The notes under the pieces: generated by a model
The model's database searches: none
The model's input: the letters and a program-made list of their open reading frames with translations, nothing else
What the model was told of the DNA's origin: nothing
Program-made: the position numbers and the translations under genes
From: an uncultured Bacteroidales bacterium
GTDB lineage: Bacteria; Bacteroidota; Bacteroidia; Bacteroidales; Muribaculaceae
Assembly: GCA_902784675.1 (NCBI GenBank)
Contig: CACZVR010000049.1
Location: 1 to 38,308 of the forward strand
DNA length: 38,308 nucleotides
Direction: 5' to 3'
Shown here: piece after piece, positions 15,580-23,574 of the stretch
How the letters are laid out: every line of letters starts with the position of its first letter
Numbering within the stretch: position 1 is the stretch's first letter

Positions 15580-16040
15580 TTACTGCTTGAACATGCGGTC
15601 GATGGTGCGCTTGTCTTCGCGTTCCTTGATGGACTGGCGCTTGTCGAATTGGCGTTTACCGCGGGCGATGGCGATGTTGCCAAACCGCGCTCGTTGATGA
15701 ACAGACGCAAGGGGACGATGGCAAAACCCGGTTGGAGTATGTCCTTGGCAATGCGGCGAATCTCCTTGCGGTTGAGCAGGAGCTTGCGGTCGCGATGTGT
15801 CGTGTGGTTGTTGTAGGAGCCAAAGCTGTACTCGGCAATATACATGTTCTTGACCCACACCTCGCCATTGATGACCATGCAATAGGTATCGGTCAAACCA
15901 CACTTGCCCTGGCGGATGGATTTGATCTCGGTACCCGTCAAAACAACGCCCGCAGTGAAGGTCTCGATGATCTCGTAATCAAAGATTGCCTTGCGGTTCT
16001 TGATATTGATCGTATTATTATGATTGTTATTCCTTGCCAT
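15580..16040 (-). pseudogene. smpB: SsrA-binding protein SmpB, frameshifted
   Basis: SmpB binds tmRNA and brings it to stalled ribosomes. The first frame (from the ATG at 16040) has typical motifs: [54 protein letters not shown], and LRLFINERG at residue 119. The frame then breaks at about 15682-15683 and the correct C-terminus, [20 protein letters not shown] with final DRMFKQ, continues in the next frame to TAA at 15580. Family members have about five residues between ERG and IAIARG; only GGTTT plus GGCAAC remain, consistent with a 7-nt deletion (or 1 nt). Left as is, translation would run to 15516 with a wrong C-terminal tail. SmpB is nearly universal, so sequence error is likely. The gene is 6 nt after the Yip1-like gene. 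Confidence 0.85.
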
Positions 16041-16046
16041 AGTTAA

Positions 16047-16589
16047 TCAAATGAACAATTCCAATATCGCTTTCAGCAATGCCGGCACACCCAGCAACAA
16101 AACTGAAGAGATGACGACAAACTTGGGCACTTTGTCCTTCTTGACAAAAAGATGGTCGGTGCCACGATAGGCCATCCAGGGCAGATAAACCAGCAGGAAG
16201 AGCACTGGAGTGAAATCGCTGGGCAATAGTTTGCGCAGGATAGAGAGCAGGACCAGGAAGATCAGGTTGTAGAGGATATAATCGTTCAGTCGAGCTGTGG
16301 CACCCTCGGTCTTGACCAGTTCGGGATAGAACCCGCCCAAGAGATAGGTAATGACATAATAGCTGATGTAATAGGACGAGCAGATCACGATACCAGACAT
16401 CAGCGATGACTTGAATGTGAGCGTGTTGTCATAGATGTTGGGCACAAAGCAAGAGAGCGCCAGCACACACAACAAGGGGACATAGGCACTGCGAAACACC
16501 TTGCCAATAGGGATATTGGACTCATTGATCACCTCCCAACCGTACTTGGGAGAAGTAATCACGCAGAATATGTTTCGCCAGATGCTCAT
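16047..16589 (-). CDS. Yip1-like multi-spanning membrane protein
   Basis: The 180-residue product is read from the ATG at 16589 (MSIWRNIFCVITSPKYGWEV), since an earlier in-frame ATG lies upstream of the promoter. The N-terminal phrase IxxSPKxxWxxI and about five hydrophobic helices (roughly residues 30-50, 60-85, 110-130, 135-150 and 160-180) fit the bacterial Yip1-domain family. Function is unknown. The gene is 6 nt upstream of smpB and shares its promoter. Family call is moderate. Confidence 0.65.
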   Translation of the reverse strand: MSIWRNIFCVITSPKYGWEVINESNIPIGKVFRSAYVPLLCVLALSCFVPNIYDNTLTFKSSLMSGIVICSSYYISYYVITYLLGGFYPELVKTEGATARLNDYILYNLIFLVLLSILRKLLPSDFTPVLFLLVYLPWMAYRGTDHLFVKKDKVPKFVVISSVLLLGVPALLKAILELFI

Positions 16590-16613
16590 TACTACTCTTT
16601 TTTTTTGCGAGTG

Positions 16614-16621
16614 CAAAGATA
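16614..16621 (-). promoter_or_regulatory. -7 box TATCTTTG for the Yip1-like gene and smpB
   Basis: TATCTTTG followed by CACTC on the minus strand, 24 nt upstream of the ATG at 16589, is a strong TAnnTTTG match. Confidence 0.65.
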
Positions 16622-16749
16622 CAACATTATTTACAAATACAAACTCATTTTGCAAAATTTAATTCCGCAAATTCTGTCAAATCACGGGATGAAAGACGGA
16701 ATTGTCTAAAGTTCAACCCAAAAGATAAGGTCAAGAACGAAAAAAGCAG

Positions 16750-16757
16750 TATCTTTG
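16750..16757 (+). promoter_or_regulatory. -7 box TATCTTTG for the B3/B4-domain gene
   Basis: TATCTTTG followed by CACCG, 24 nt upstream of the ATG at 16782; divergent from the box at 16614. Confidence 0.65.
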
Positions 16758-16781
16758 CACCGATTTTTAAGCACGATAGCA

Positions 16782-17456
16782 ATGATTCAGGTTGAGATTG
16801 ACCCGAGGATTTTAGAGGTATGCCCCCAGGTCCGCATCGGACTTGTCAGCGCGACGGTAGTGAATGAGCCAACGTGCGATGCCTTGTGGGCTGAAATCGA
16901 GGCAGCGGCCGAGGATGTCAAGCAACGTTTTGCCTTGCTGGCAATCAACGAGCGCCCAGCCATCGCCGAGACACGCCGCCTGTACCGGGCCCTGGGCAAG
17001 GATCCCAGCCGCTACCGCGTGTCGAGCGAAGCGCTGTGCCGCCGCATCATCCGCGGTCTGGGCATCTATCGTCTGACCACACTGATTGACGTGGTGAATT
17101 TGGTATCGATCAAAAGTGGCTATGCCATCAGCGGCCTTGACCGCGACAAGATTGCTGGCAACAAGCTGACAATGAGCGTGGGTACCGCCGACGACATCTA
17201 CAACGGCATTGGCCGCGGAGTGCTGAACATCGAGGGGATGCCCGTCTATCGCGACGCTGCAGGACCCATTGCAACACCCACAAGCGATGAAGAGCGCACC
17301 AAGTTCACCGACGAGACCACTCATGTGCAAATCAACATCAACGCCTTCGTTCCTGAGATGCCGCTCGAGGAAGCAGTGGAATGGATGGCCGAGCTACTGA
17401 AGAAATATGCCCATGCCACAGACGTGGAAACACAGATTTATGATCCAAAATCTTGA
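16782..17456 (+). CDS. Stand-alone B3/B4 tRNA-binding domain protein
   Basis: The 224-residue product resembles the B3/B4 editing domain of the phenylalanyl-tRNA synthetase beta subunit as a free protein. Visible motifs are YRALGKDPSRYRVSSEALCR, IDVVNLVSIKSGYAISGLD and GMPVYRDAAGPIATPTSDEE. Free B3/B4 proteins are thought to clear mischarged aminoacyl-tRNA, but this member's substrate is unknown. I chose the ATG at 16782 because the only earlier in-frame start (TTG at 16755) lies inside the promoter. The gene leads the plus-strand run to the lipid A genes; whether they share a transcript is unclear. Confidence 0.82.
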   Translation: MIQVEIDPRILEVCPQVRIGLVSATVVNEPTCDALWAEIEAAAEDVKQRFALLAINERPAIAETRRLYRALGKDPSRYRVSSEALCRRIIRGLGIYRLTTLIDVVNLVSIKSGYAISGLDRDKIAGNKLTMSVGTADDIYNGIGRGVLNIEGMPVYRDAAGPIATPTSDEERTKFTDETTHVQININAFVPEMPLEEAVEWMAELLKKYAHATDVETQIYDPKS

Positions 17457-17513
17457 ACAGACGTGGATGGCCAGCCACAATATATTGAACAATTATAAAA
17501 CAAAATACGACTT

Positions 17514-18119
17514 ATGGAAATATTCAACATTCTAGAGAACAACGTCAACCAGCGCCTCATCGACCAAGTGGTCGAGACGCTCAAAGACGGTGGACTGATC
17601 ATCTACCCCACCGACACCGTGTACGCGCTGGGTTGTGACGCGCTCAACAATCAAGCCATCGAGCGCATCTGCTCCATCAAGGAGATGAAATCGGCCAAGA
17701 CCAATCTGTCTATTATCTGTGACGATATCTCGCAAGTGGCGCAGTTTGCCAAGTTTGATAACACGCAATTCAGGCTGATGAAAGCGAACCTTCCTGGTCC
17801 CTTCACTTTCATCTTCCCCGCATTGTCTAAGTTGCCCAAGGCCTTCAAGGGGCGCCGCACCGTGGGCATCCGTATCCCCGACAATGAGATTGCCCTTGCC
17901 ATCGTGCGCACACTGGGAGGTCCCATCCTCACGACCTCGGTGCCTGGTGAGGACGAAGATTACCGTTGTGAACCCGGACTGATGGCCGAAGCATTTGAAT
18001 CACAGGTGGATGTTGTGATTGACGCTGGCCGTGGCCAACTCATGCCCTCGACAATCGTGGACTGTACAGGATCAGAGCCCGAGATCACACGTCAGGGCAA
18101 GGGAGAGCTGGTTTCGTGA
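17514..18119 (+). CDS. tsaC: L-threonylcarbamoyladenylate synthase (Sua5/YciO/YrdC family)
   Basis: The 201-residue product is a YrdC-fold enzyme, probably forming threonylcarbamoyl-AMP from threonine, bicarbonate and ATP for t6A37 tRNA modification. LIIYPTDTVYALGCDALN matches the KxR..S/T-x-Y region, KANLPGPFTFIFPA and TVGIRIPDN the central motifs, and GGPILTTSVPGED the later one. YciO-type paralogues are similar, so the exact role is less sure. tsaB, encoding a partner in the same pathway, lies at 37420-38124. It follows the B3/B4 gene by 57 nt. Confidence 0.88.
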   Translation: MEIFNILENNVNQRLIDQVVETLKDGGLIIYPTDTVYALGCDALNNQAIERICSIKEMKSAKTNLSIICDDISQVAQFAKFDNTQFRLMKANLPGPFTFIFPALSKLPKAFKGRRTVGIRIPDNEIALAIVRTLGGPILTTSVPGEDEDYRCEPGLMAEAFESQVDVVIDAGRGQLMPSTIVDCTGSEPEITRQGKGELVS

Positions 18120-18162
18120 TTAAGCATTAGAGATTAGAAAATTTTATCATAATCATATAGAA

Positions 18163-18624
18163 ATGAAGAAGATTATTTTTTGCCTGGCGGCTGTGTTGAT
18201 GCTAGCCGCATGCAACAATAAGAGTGAACAGGATAACCAGTCGGCAACTGGCAGCAACGAGGCAGTCCAGAGCGAGATGCCTGCCACCGACGTTGTGACC
18301 GAGGACAACGGCGAATGGCTCAAGCAGACCACCATCATGTCGGCAAAACCGATGGTCATCGATTTCTTTGCCACCTGGTGCGGCCCCTGCAAACAGTTAA
18401 CGCCAATCCTTGACGAGATCGAGCAGCATCACAAGGGCGATGTCATCTTTAAGCGCATTGACGTCGACCAGGAGCCCGAACTGGCTCAGGAATTCAACGT
18501 GGAAGCCATCCCCATGCTATTGTTCGTTACACCGAAGGGCGAATACCAGACCCTGGTCGGCCTGCAAGAAGCGCCAGTCATCGAGACTAAGATTGCCCAA
18601 TTGCTCACCCGCAGCGCGCAGTAA
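18163..18624 (+). CDS. Thioredoxin-fold lipoprotein
   Basis: The 153-residue product has a lipoprotein signal (MKKIIFCLAAVLMLAAC, lipidated Cys17), a Ser/Asn/Gln-rich linker to about residue 45, then a thioredoxin domain with VIDFFATWCGPCKQLTPILD (Cys73 and Cys76) and cis-Pro in EAIPMLLFV. The perfect WCGPC points to a periplasm-facing reductase. It follows tsaC by 43 nt, with a short ATTAG-type spacer between them. It is distinct from the TlpA-like protein at 4267. Confidence 0.9.
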   Translation: MKKIIFCLAAVLMLAACNNKSEQDNQSATGSNEAVQSEMPATDVVTEDNGEWLKQTTIMSAKPMVIDFFATWCGPCKQLTPILDEIEQHHKGDVIFKRIDVDQEPELAQEFNVEAIPMLLFVTPKGEYQTLVGLQEAPVIETKIAQLLTRSAQ

Positions 18625-18639
18625 GCCAGCCGATATAGT

Positions 18640-18669
18640 CCCAAAAGTGCAAAAAGTGTCCATTTTGGG
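18640..18669 (+). terminator. Weak hairpin after the thioredoxin lipoprotein gene
   Basis: CCCAAAA (18640-18646) pairs with TTTTGGG (18663-18669) around 16 nt, without a T-tract. It may be a weak terminator or processing site. Confidence 0.35.
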
Positions 18670-18722
18670 CCATCGTCACTGAATGAATACCACTTAAGGT
18701 TGTGATATTGAGATTTTTTGCG

Positions 18723-18730
18723 TACCTTCG
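18723..18730 (+). promoter_or_regulatory. Probable -7 box TACCTTCG for the lipid A operon
   Basis: TACCTTCG departs from TAnnTTTG at one base, but a TTG lies about 20 nt upstream, in the -33 position. It is 44 nt before the lpxD ATG. Confidence 0.45.
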
Positions 18731-18774
18731 CAGCCGATTTTGAAATAACAGAAAGATTATTATATAACTACATC

Positions 18775-19797
18775 ATGGAAATTACTGCACAACAGCTTGC
18801 AGCAATGGTTAATGGCACGGTCGATGGTGATGCATCAGCCGTGATTAACAATTATGCTAAAATCGAGGAAGCGACAGCTGGCTGCTTGACCTTCCTTGCC
18901 AATCCCAAATACACACATCACGTCTATACGACTCAAGCGACTGCGATTCTTGTGCGCAAGGATTTCGAGCCCGAGCAAGAAGTGAAAGCCACATTGATTC
19001 GCGTCGATGACCCCTACAAGACACTCGCCGACCTGCTGAACTTTGTCAACAGTCAGCGTCCCGAGAAACGCGGTATCGAGGAACCCATTCATGTTGGCCA
19101 GGGCACTACCCTGCCCGATGACGTGTATGTGGGCGCATTTGCCTACATCGGTAATGGCGTGACCATCGGCAAGAACGTGAAGATTTACCCGCAAGTGTAT
19201 GTGGGTGACAACGTGACGCTGGGCGACGATGTCATCCTATACCCTGGCGTGAAGATTTACCACGGCTGCCGCATCGGCAACCGCTGTATCGTGCAAGGCG
19301 GTGCTGTCATCGGTGGCGACGGGTTCGGCTTTGCCCCGAAGGAGGACGGCACCTACGAGAAGATCGCACAAGTCGGCATCGTCATTCTTGAGGACGATGT
19401 TGAAATCGGAGCTAACTCGACCATCGACCGCGCCACAATGGGAGCGACCGTGATCAAGCAAGGCGCTAAACTAGATAACCTTATCCAAATCGCACACAAT
19501 GTCGAAGTGGGCGAATGCACCGTCATGGCAGCCCAGGTGGGTGTCGCAGGCTCGACGAAGATCGGTAAGTACAACCAGGTGGGTGGTCAAGTGGGCTTTG
19601 CCGGCCACATCACTGTGGGCGACATGAACGGAATCGGCGCGCAGACCGGTGTTGACAACAGCATCGGCAGCAACGGCAAGTGGCTGGGTGCGCCTGTGCA
19701 ACCCGCAATGGAGTTTGCTCGCCAAGTCGTATACCTGAAGCGCTTGGGAGACATGTATAGCGACATCAAGGAATTGAAGAAGAAACTTAAGGATTAG
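18775..19797 (+). CDS. lpxD: UDP-3-O-acylglucosamine N-acyltransferase (LpxD)
   Basis: The 340-residue enzyme adds the second acyl chain to UDP-glucosamine in lipid A synthesis. The N-terminal domain (about 1-100) contains [17 protein letters not shown]. Left-handed beta-helix hexapeptide repeats follow (about 105-300), for example [15 protein letters not shown], with [18 protein letters not shown] and the catalytic His241 in [14 protein letters not shown] chose the ATG at 18775, which matches the family start; the upstream in-frame extension has no support. First gene of the lpxD / lpxC-fabZ / lpxA set. Confidence 0.95.
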   Translation: MEITAQQLAAMVNGTVDGDASAVINNYAKIEEATAGCLTFLANPKYTHHVYTTQATAILVRKDFEPEQEVKATLIRVDDPYKTLADLLNFVNSQRPEKRGIEEPIHVGQGTTLPDDVYVGAFAYIGNGVTIGKNVKIYPQVYVGDNVTLGDDVILYPGVKIYHGCRIGNRCIVQGGAVIGGDGFGFAPKEDGTYEKIAQVGIVILEDDVEIGANSTIDRATMGATVIKQGAKLDNLIQIAHNVEVGECTVMAAQVGVAGSTKIGKYNQVGGQVGFAGHITVGDMNGIGAQTGVDNSIGSNGKWLGAPVQPAMEFARQVVYLKRLGDMYSDIKELKKKLKD

Positions 19798-19855
19798 GCT
19801 TTAGGCATTAGCTTTTAGGTTATAGGCTTTAGGTTATAGGAATCAGCATTAAGAA
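19793..19855 (+). repeat. Spacer repeat of TTTAGGTTATAGGC / GGCATTAG type
   Basis: The lpxD-lpxC gap holds GGCTTTAGGCATTAG, then TTTAGGTTATAGG twice. The first element is the one found in the mce-mmdA gap, in the same orientation. Confidence 0.7.
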
Positions 19856-21250
19856 ATGAAACAGACAACACTCAAGGGCTCCTTCACGGTGAGCGGTAAG
19901 GGACTGCACACCGGACAAATGTCAACAGCGACATTCAAGCCAGCGGAGGTGAACACGGGCTATGTGTTCAAGCGCATGGACTTAGAGGGCCAACCCACAA
20001 TACAGGCACTTGCCGAACACGTTATTGAGACCACCCGAGGCACTGTCATTGCCAACAAAAGCAACAAAGAAGCCCGCGTGAGCACCATCGAGCACGCCAT
20101 GGCCGCATTATATGCCGCCGGCATCGACAACTGCCTGATCGAGGTCAACTGCGGCGAAGTGCCCATTCTTGACGGCAGCGCCATCCAGTGGTGTAAGGAA
20201 ATCGAGAAGGTGGGCATCGTTGAACAGGAGGCCGACAAGGAATACTATGTGGTGAAGCAGCGCATCAAGGTCGTTGACAAAGAGACGGGTTCTTCACTCA
20301 TAGTGCTGCCCGATGACGATCTGTCCATCGACTGCATGATTGAGTTTGACTCTCCCGTGCTGGGCAACCAGTTCGCTTCGCTGACCGACATCCGCAAGTT
20401 CAAGGATGAGATTGCCGGCAGCCGCACCTTTGTGTTCGTTCGTGAGGTGATTCCCCTGGTCCAGCTCAACCTCATCAAGGGCGGTGACCTGGATAACGCC
20501 ATCGTCATCTATGATTCACCCATGAAACAAGCCGACTTGGATCACCTGGCCGATGTGATGAAGGTGCCTCACAAAGACGCCAATGAGTTGGGTTACCTCA
20601 ACAACAAGCCACTGGTGTTCAAGAACGAGCCCGCACGCCACAAGTTGCTGGATGTGCTGGGCGATTTGGCACTGATCGGACGCCCGCTGAAGGGTCGCAT
20701 CGTTGCCACCCGTCCCGGTCACACCATCAACACGCAGTTATCCAAGAAGATCCGTCAACAGCTGCGCTACCAGAATGTTCAGGCGCCCATCTACGACCCC
20801 AATAAGGAGCCGCTCTACGACATCAATCAAATTCGCTCTATGCTCCCCCACCGCTACCCGATGTTGCTGGTGGACAAGATCATCGAGAAAGGAAGGAAAC
20901 ACATTGTCGGCATCAAGAACGTGACAGCCAACGAACCATTCTTTCAAGGGCATTTCCCTCACGAGCCCATCATGCCTGGCGTGCTCCAGGTCGAAGCTAT
21001 GGCCCAAGTGGGCGGCATCCTCGTGTTGAGCAGTGTGGAAAATCCCGAAAAGTACTCCACATATTTCCTGAAGATTGACAACGTCAAGTTCCGCCACAAA
21101 GTGGTTCCCGGCGACACACTCATCTTCCACCTGTCGCTGATGACGCCCATCCGTCGCGGCACAGCAATCATGAAGGGATATGCCTTTGTGGGCGAAAAAA
21201 TCGTCACCGAGGCCGAGTTCATGGCTCAAATCGTGAAGAATCCCGACTAA
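19856..21250 (+). CDS. lpxC-fabZ: Bifunctional LpxC deacetylase / FabZ dehydratase
   Basis: The 464-residue fusion is a Bacteroidetes hallmark. LpxC (about 1-305), the zinc-dependent deacetylase that commits to lipid A, has zinc ligands His80 (STIEHAMAAL), His262 and Asp266 (RHKLLDVLGD), and His289 (TRPGHTIN). FabZ (about 315-464), the 3-hydroxyacyl-ACP dehydratase of fatty-acid elongation, has LPHRYPMLLVDKI and GHFPHEPIMPGVLQVEAMAQ, with catalytic His366 and Glu380. One polypeptide thus handles both enzymes that compete for 3-hydroxyacyl-ACP. It lies 58 nt after lpxD. Confidence 0.96.
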   Translation: MKQTTLKGSFTVSGKGLHTGQMSTATFKPAEVNTGYVFKRMDLEGQPTIQALAEHVIETTRGTVIANKSNKEARVSTIEHAMAALYAAGIDNCLIEVNCGEVPILDGSAIQWCKEIEKVGIVEQEADKEYYVVKQRIKVVDKETGSSLIVLPDDDLSIDCMIEFDSPVLGNQFASLTDIRKFKDEIAGSRTFVFVREVIPLVQLNLIKGGDLDNAIVIYDSPMKQADLDHLADVMKVPHKDANELGYLNNKPLVFKNEPARHKLLDVLGDLALIGRPLKGRIVATRPGHTINTQLSKKIRQQLRYQNVQAPIYDPNKEPLYDINQIRSMLPHRYPMLLVDKIIEKGRKHIVGIKNVTANEPFFQGHFPHEPIMPGVLQVEAMAQVGGILVLSSVENPEKYSTYFLKIDNVKFRHKVVPGDTLIFHLSLMTPIRRGTAIMKGYAFVGEKIVTEAEFMAQIVKNPD

Positions 21251-21284
21251 CTTAACTCATTAAACAGAAATCGATCAACAAAAA

Positions 21285-22052
21285 ATGGATATCCATCAGT
21301 TTGCCGTCGTCCACCCTGACGCAAAAATTGGGGAAAATGTGAAAATCGGTCCCTTTGTGACCATCGATGCCAATGTAGAGATTGGTGACGGCACCATCAT
21401 CGACAGCGGTGCCGTGGTTCGCAGCGGTGCACGCATCGGCAAGAACTGCCACATTCACGCTCATGCCGTAGTGAGCGACATCCCCCAGGACCTCAAGTTC
21501 AAGGGCGAAGACACTGTCGCCATCATCGGTGACAACACCGTCATCCGCGAGTTTGTCACCATTCACCGTGGCACGGCCTCACGCGGCAAGACCGTTGTGG
21601 GCAACAACTGCTTGATCATGGCCTATTGCCATGTGGCTCACGACTGTGTGCTTAACGATCACATCATCATGTCCAATGCCGCACAGCTGGCTGGAGAAGT
21701 TGAAGTTGACGATTGGGCCATTGTCGGTGGTGGAGCGCTTGTTCACCAGTTCACCAAGATTGGTTGTCATGCCATGATTCAAGGTGGCGCCCTTGTCAAC
21801 AAGGACGTTCCTCCCTTCAGCATGGTTGCACGCTACCCCATCACCTTTGAAGGCATAAATGCCGTGGGCCTGCGCCGTCGTGGCTTCACCAACGAGCAGA
21901 TTGAGGCCATTGCTGATGTTTACCGCACTCTTTTCAAGGAAGGACAGAACATCACGCAAGGCCTTGAGGAAGTCGCCAAAATGCCTGCAAGTCCCGAGCT
22001 CAACATTATCTATGAGTTCGTTAAAGGCAGCAAGCGCGGCATCGTGCGATAA
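21285..22052 (+). CDS. lpxA: UDP-N-acetylglucosamine acyltransferase (LpxA)
   Basis: The 255-residue enzyme catalyses the first acylation of lipid A synthesis. Hexapeptide beta-helix repeats cover about residues 1-180 (for example VHPDAKIGENVKIGPFV). IHRGTASRGKTVVG and AYCHVAHDCVLND follow, with His119 corresponding to the E. coli catalytic His125. A helical C-terminal domain (about 190-255) includes GLRRRGFTNEQIEAI. It is the last gene of the operon, 34 nt after lpxC-fabZ, with a terminator behind it. Confidence 0.96.
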   Translation: MDIHQFAVVHPDAKIGENVKIGPFVTIDANVEIGDGTIIDSGAVVRSGARIGKNCHIHAHAVVSDIPQDLKFKGEDTVAIIGDNTVIREFVTIHRGTASRGKTVVGNNCLIMAYCHVAHDCVLNDHIIMSNAAQLAGEVEVDDWAIVGGGALVHQFTKIGCHAMIQGGALVNKDVPPFSMVARYPITFEGINAVGLRRRGFTNEQIEAIADVYRTLFKEGQNITQGLEEVAKMPASPELNIIYEFVKGSKRGIVR

Positions 22053-22075
22053 CGACAAGCATCACAATGCATAAC

Positions 22076-22116
22076 ACAAGCGGTCAGCCATTAAAGGTTG
22101 ACCGCTTGTATTTTAT
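22076..22116 (+). terminator. Rho-independent terminator of the lipid A operon
   Basis: ACAAGCGGTCA (22076-22086) pairs perfectly with TGACCGCTTGT (22099-22109), followed by ATTTTAT. It may also end the convergent TPR gene transcript. Confidence 0.85.
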
Positions 22117-22132
22117 GATTCAGTATAATTTT

Positions 22133-23392
22133 CTAGAAATGAGCCGATTCGATGGCTTGTAGTTTATCGGCCTCGCCTAGCTTGTAGTAGATGTCGCGCA
22201 GGGCGTTGACAAGTTCCTCGTTATCGGGATTGAGGGCATAGGATTTCTCCAAATAGGGCAAAGCCTCACGATAAATCGGATTGACCAGATCAGCAAGTTT
22301 CTTGCCATAGAGGGAACTGTGCTGGCGGGTTTCCTGCGCCTTGTTGTAGAAGTAGCGCCCCACATTGAACTGTCCGCTGGCATTACTGTCGTTCAATTCG
22401 ATGCACCGCTGATAGTAAGGGAAGGCCTCGTAGATGCTCTCCTTGCTCTCAATGACAAGGCCCTTGAGATTGAGCAACTCATCATCATCGGGGTTAACCT
22501 CCAACGCATCATCAATCAAATCGTTAGCACCCGAGTAGTCTTCACGAGTAATGAAATCATTGATCAAAATGCGAATGTACTGCGGGTCACTGGTGCCGAA
22601 TTTGACAAAGGCTTCCCAAGCGAGTTTCACCACCTCGGCATCATTACCCAGATCACTGAGGCAGATCAATGCGTAATCATAGGCCTCCTTGCGAGGATAG
22701 CCGCCATGTCTGGCCATGCTGAACAGGCGCACTGCATCAATGGTGTCACCCTTCTGCCATGCAGCGATGCCTTGATAGTAACGCACCTCGGCCACAAGGC
22801 TATCGGGCTTGACCCAACGGGGATCATCGACTCGAGACGCCATCTTGCAATAGTCATCCCAAGCCGTGTAAGCGCCATCCCAATCCTTGACATTATAGAG
22901 CTCGCTGCCAACGATGCGGTAGTTGTCATGATGCGCGAGAAGCCGATTGACTACCTCGCGGCTGTACTTGGTCTTGACTTTGGGGCGCTTGGTTTTCTTG
23001 TCAATCACAGGCTGGCCCTTCTTGTCCAGAATGCGCACAGTGTCAAGTTGGAGTGCCGTCATGGCATAATCATAGGCGTCAATCAAGGTGTGCCCCATAG
23101 CCTTGGCGTCGATTTTCTTTCCCACACGGCGATTGTCCATGTATTTGTCGTATTGTTCTATCTTGATGCGGTTGGCCAACGACCATGTCTCGGCACGGCC
23201 ACTGGTCGCCTCGTTGGTGAGCGCGGGTTTAAGCTTTGCAAAGGCTTTGTTGTAGCTGTCCACGGTCATCGTCAGGCCGGTCATCGTCAGGCCGGTAATC
23301 GCCTTTTTGGCCTGGTCCACCGCCAACTGCTGACCCGTGACACTCATAGACATCACTATAGCAAATGAAAATATGATGTTTCTCTTTTTCAC
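22133..23392 (-). CDS. Exported TPR-repeat protein (paralogue of the 23575-24708 product)
   Basis: The 419-residue product starts at GTG (23392), supported by AGGAGAA just upstream and a signal peptide (MKKRNIIFSFAIVMSMSVTG). TPR-like helix pairs run from about residue 150 to the end, for example YNVKDWDGAYTAWDDYCKMA and EALPYLEKSYALNPDNEELV. It shares the phrases KVKTKYSRE and DTVRILDKKG with the adjacent paralogue. An in-frame 15-bp duplication gives GLTMTGLTMT at about residues 34-43. Function unknown; probably a periplasmic scaffold. Confidence 0.82.
   Translation of the reverse strand: MKKRNIIFSFAIVMSMSVTGQQLAVDQAKKAITGLTMTGLTMTVDSYNKAFAKLKPALTNEATSGRAETWSLANRIKIEQYDKYMDNRRVGKKIDAKAMGHTLIDAYDYAMTALQLDTVRILDKKGQPVIDKKTKRPKVKTKYSREVVNRLLAHHDNYRIVGSELYNVKDWDGAYTAWDDYCKMASRVDDPRWVKPDSLVAEVRYYQGIAAWQKGDTIDAVRLFSMARHGGYPRKEAYDYALICLSDLGNDAEVVKLAWEAFVKFGTSDPQYIRILINDFITREDYSGANDLIDDALEVNPDDDELLNLKGLVIESKESIYEAFPYYQRCIELNDSNASGQFNVGRYFYNKAQETRQHSSLYGKKLADLVNPIYREALPYLEKSYALNPDNEELVNALRDIYYKLGEADKLQAIESAHF
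23264..23293 (-). repeat. 15-bp in-frame tandem duplication inside the TPR gene
   Basis: GGTCATCGTCAGGCC is repeated exactly and adjacently (23264-23278 and 23279-23293), duplicating GLTMT in the protein. Confidence 0.95.
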
Positions 23393-23417
23393 GAAATTCT
23401 CCTGTAAATAACCGCCG

Positions 23418-23425
23418 CAAAATTA
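23418..23425 (-). promoter_or_regulatory. -7 box TAATTTTG for the distal TPR gene
   Basis: TAATTTTG followed by CGGCG on the minus strand, 25 nt before the GTG, with TTG about 20 nt further upstream: a good -33/-7 pair. Confidence 0.65.
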
Positions 23426-23574
23426 GCTATTTTTCCAAAATCATGCAAGACATTCCACCTAAGAGAGCGAATAGCTCGTTGTTTACGTGGAATCCAACTC
23501 TCACATGAAGCAAGGTGGCTCTACTCAATCATGTAGAACCACCTTGTGTAAAACTATATAAATTCAGTCAATTC

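Noticed and set aside
22319-23368. A 349-codon plus-strand open frame
   Set aside because: Antisense to the TPR gene, which has a signal peptide, Shine-Dalgarno and promoter.
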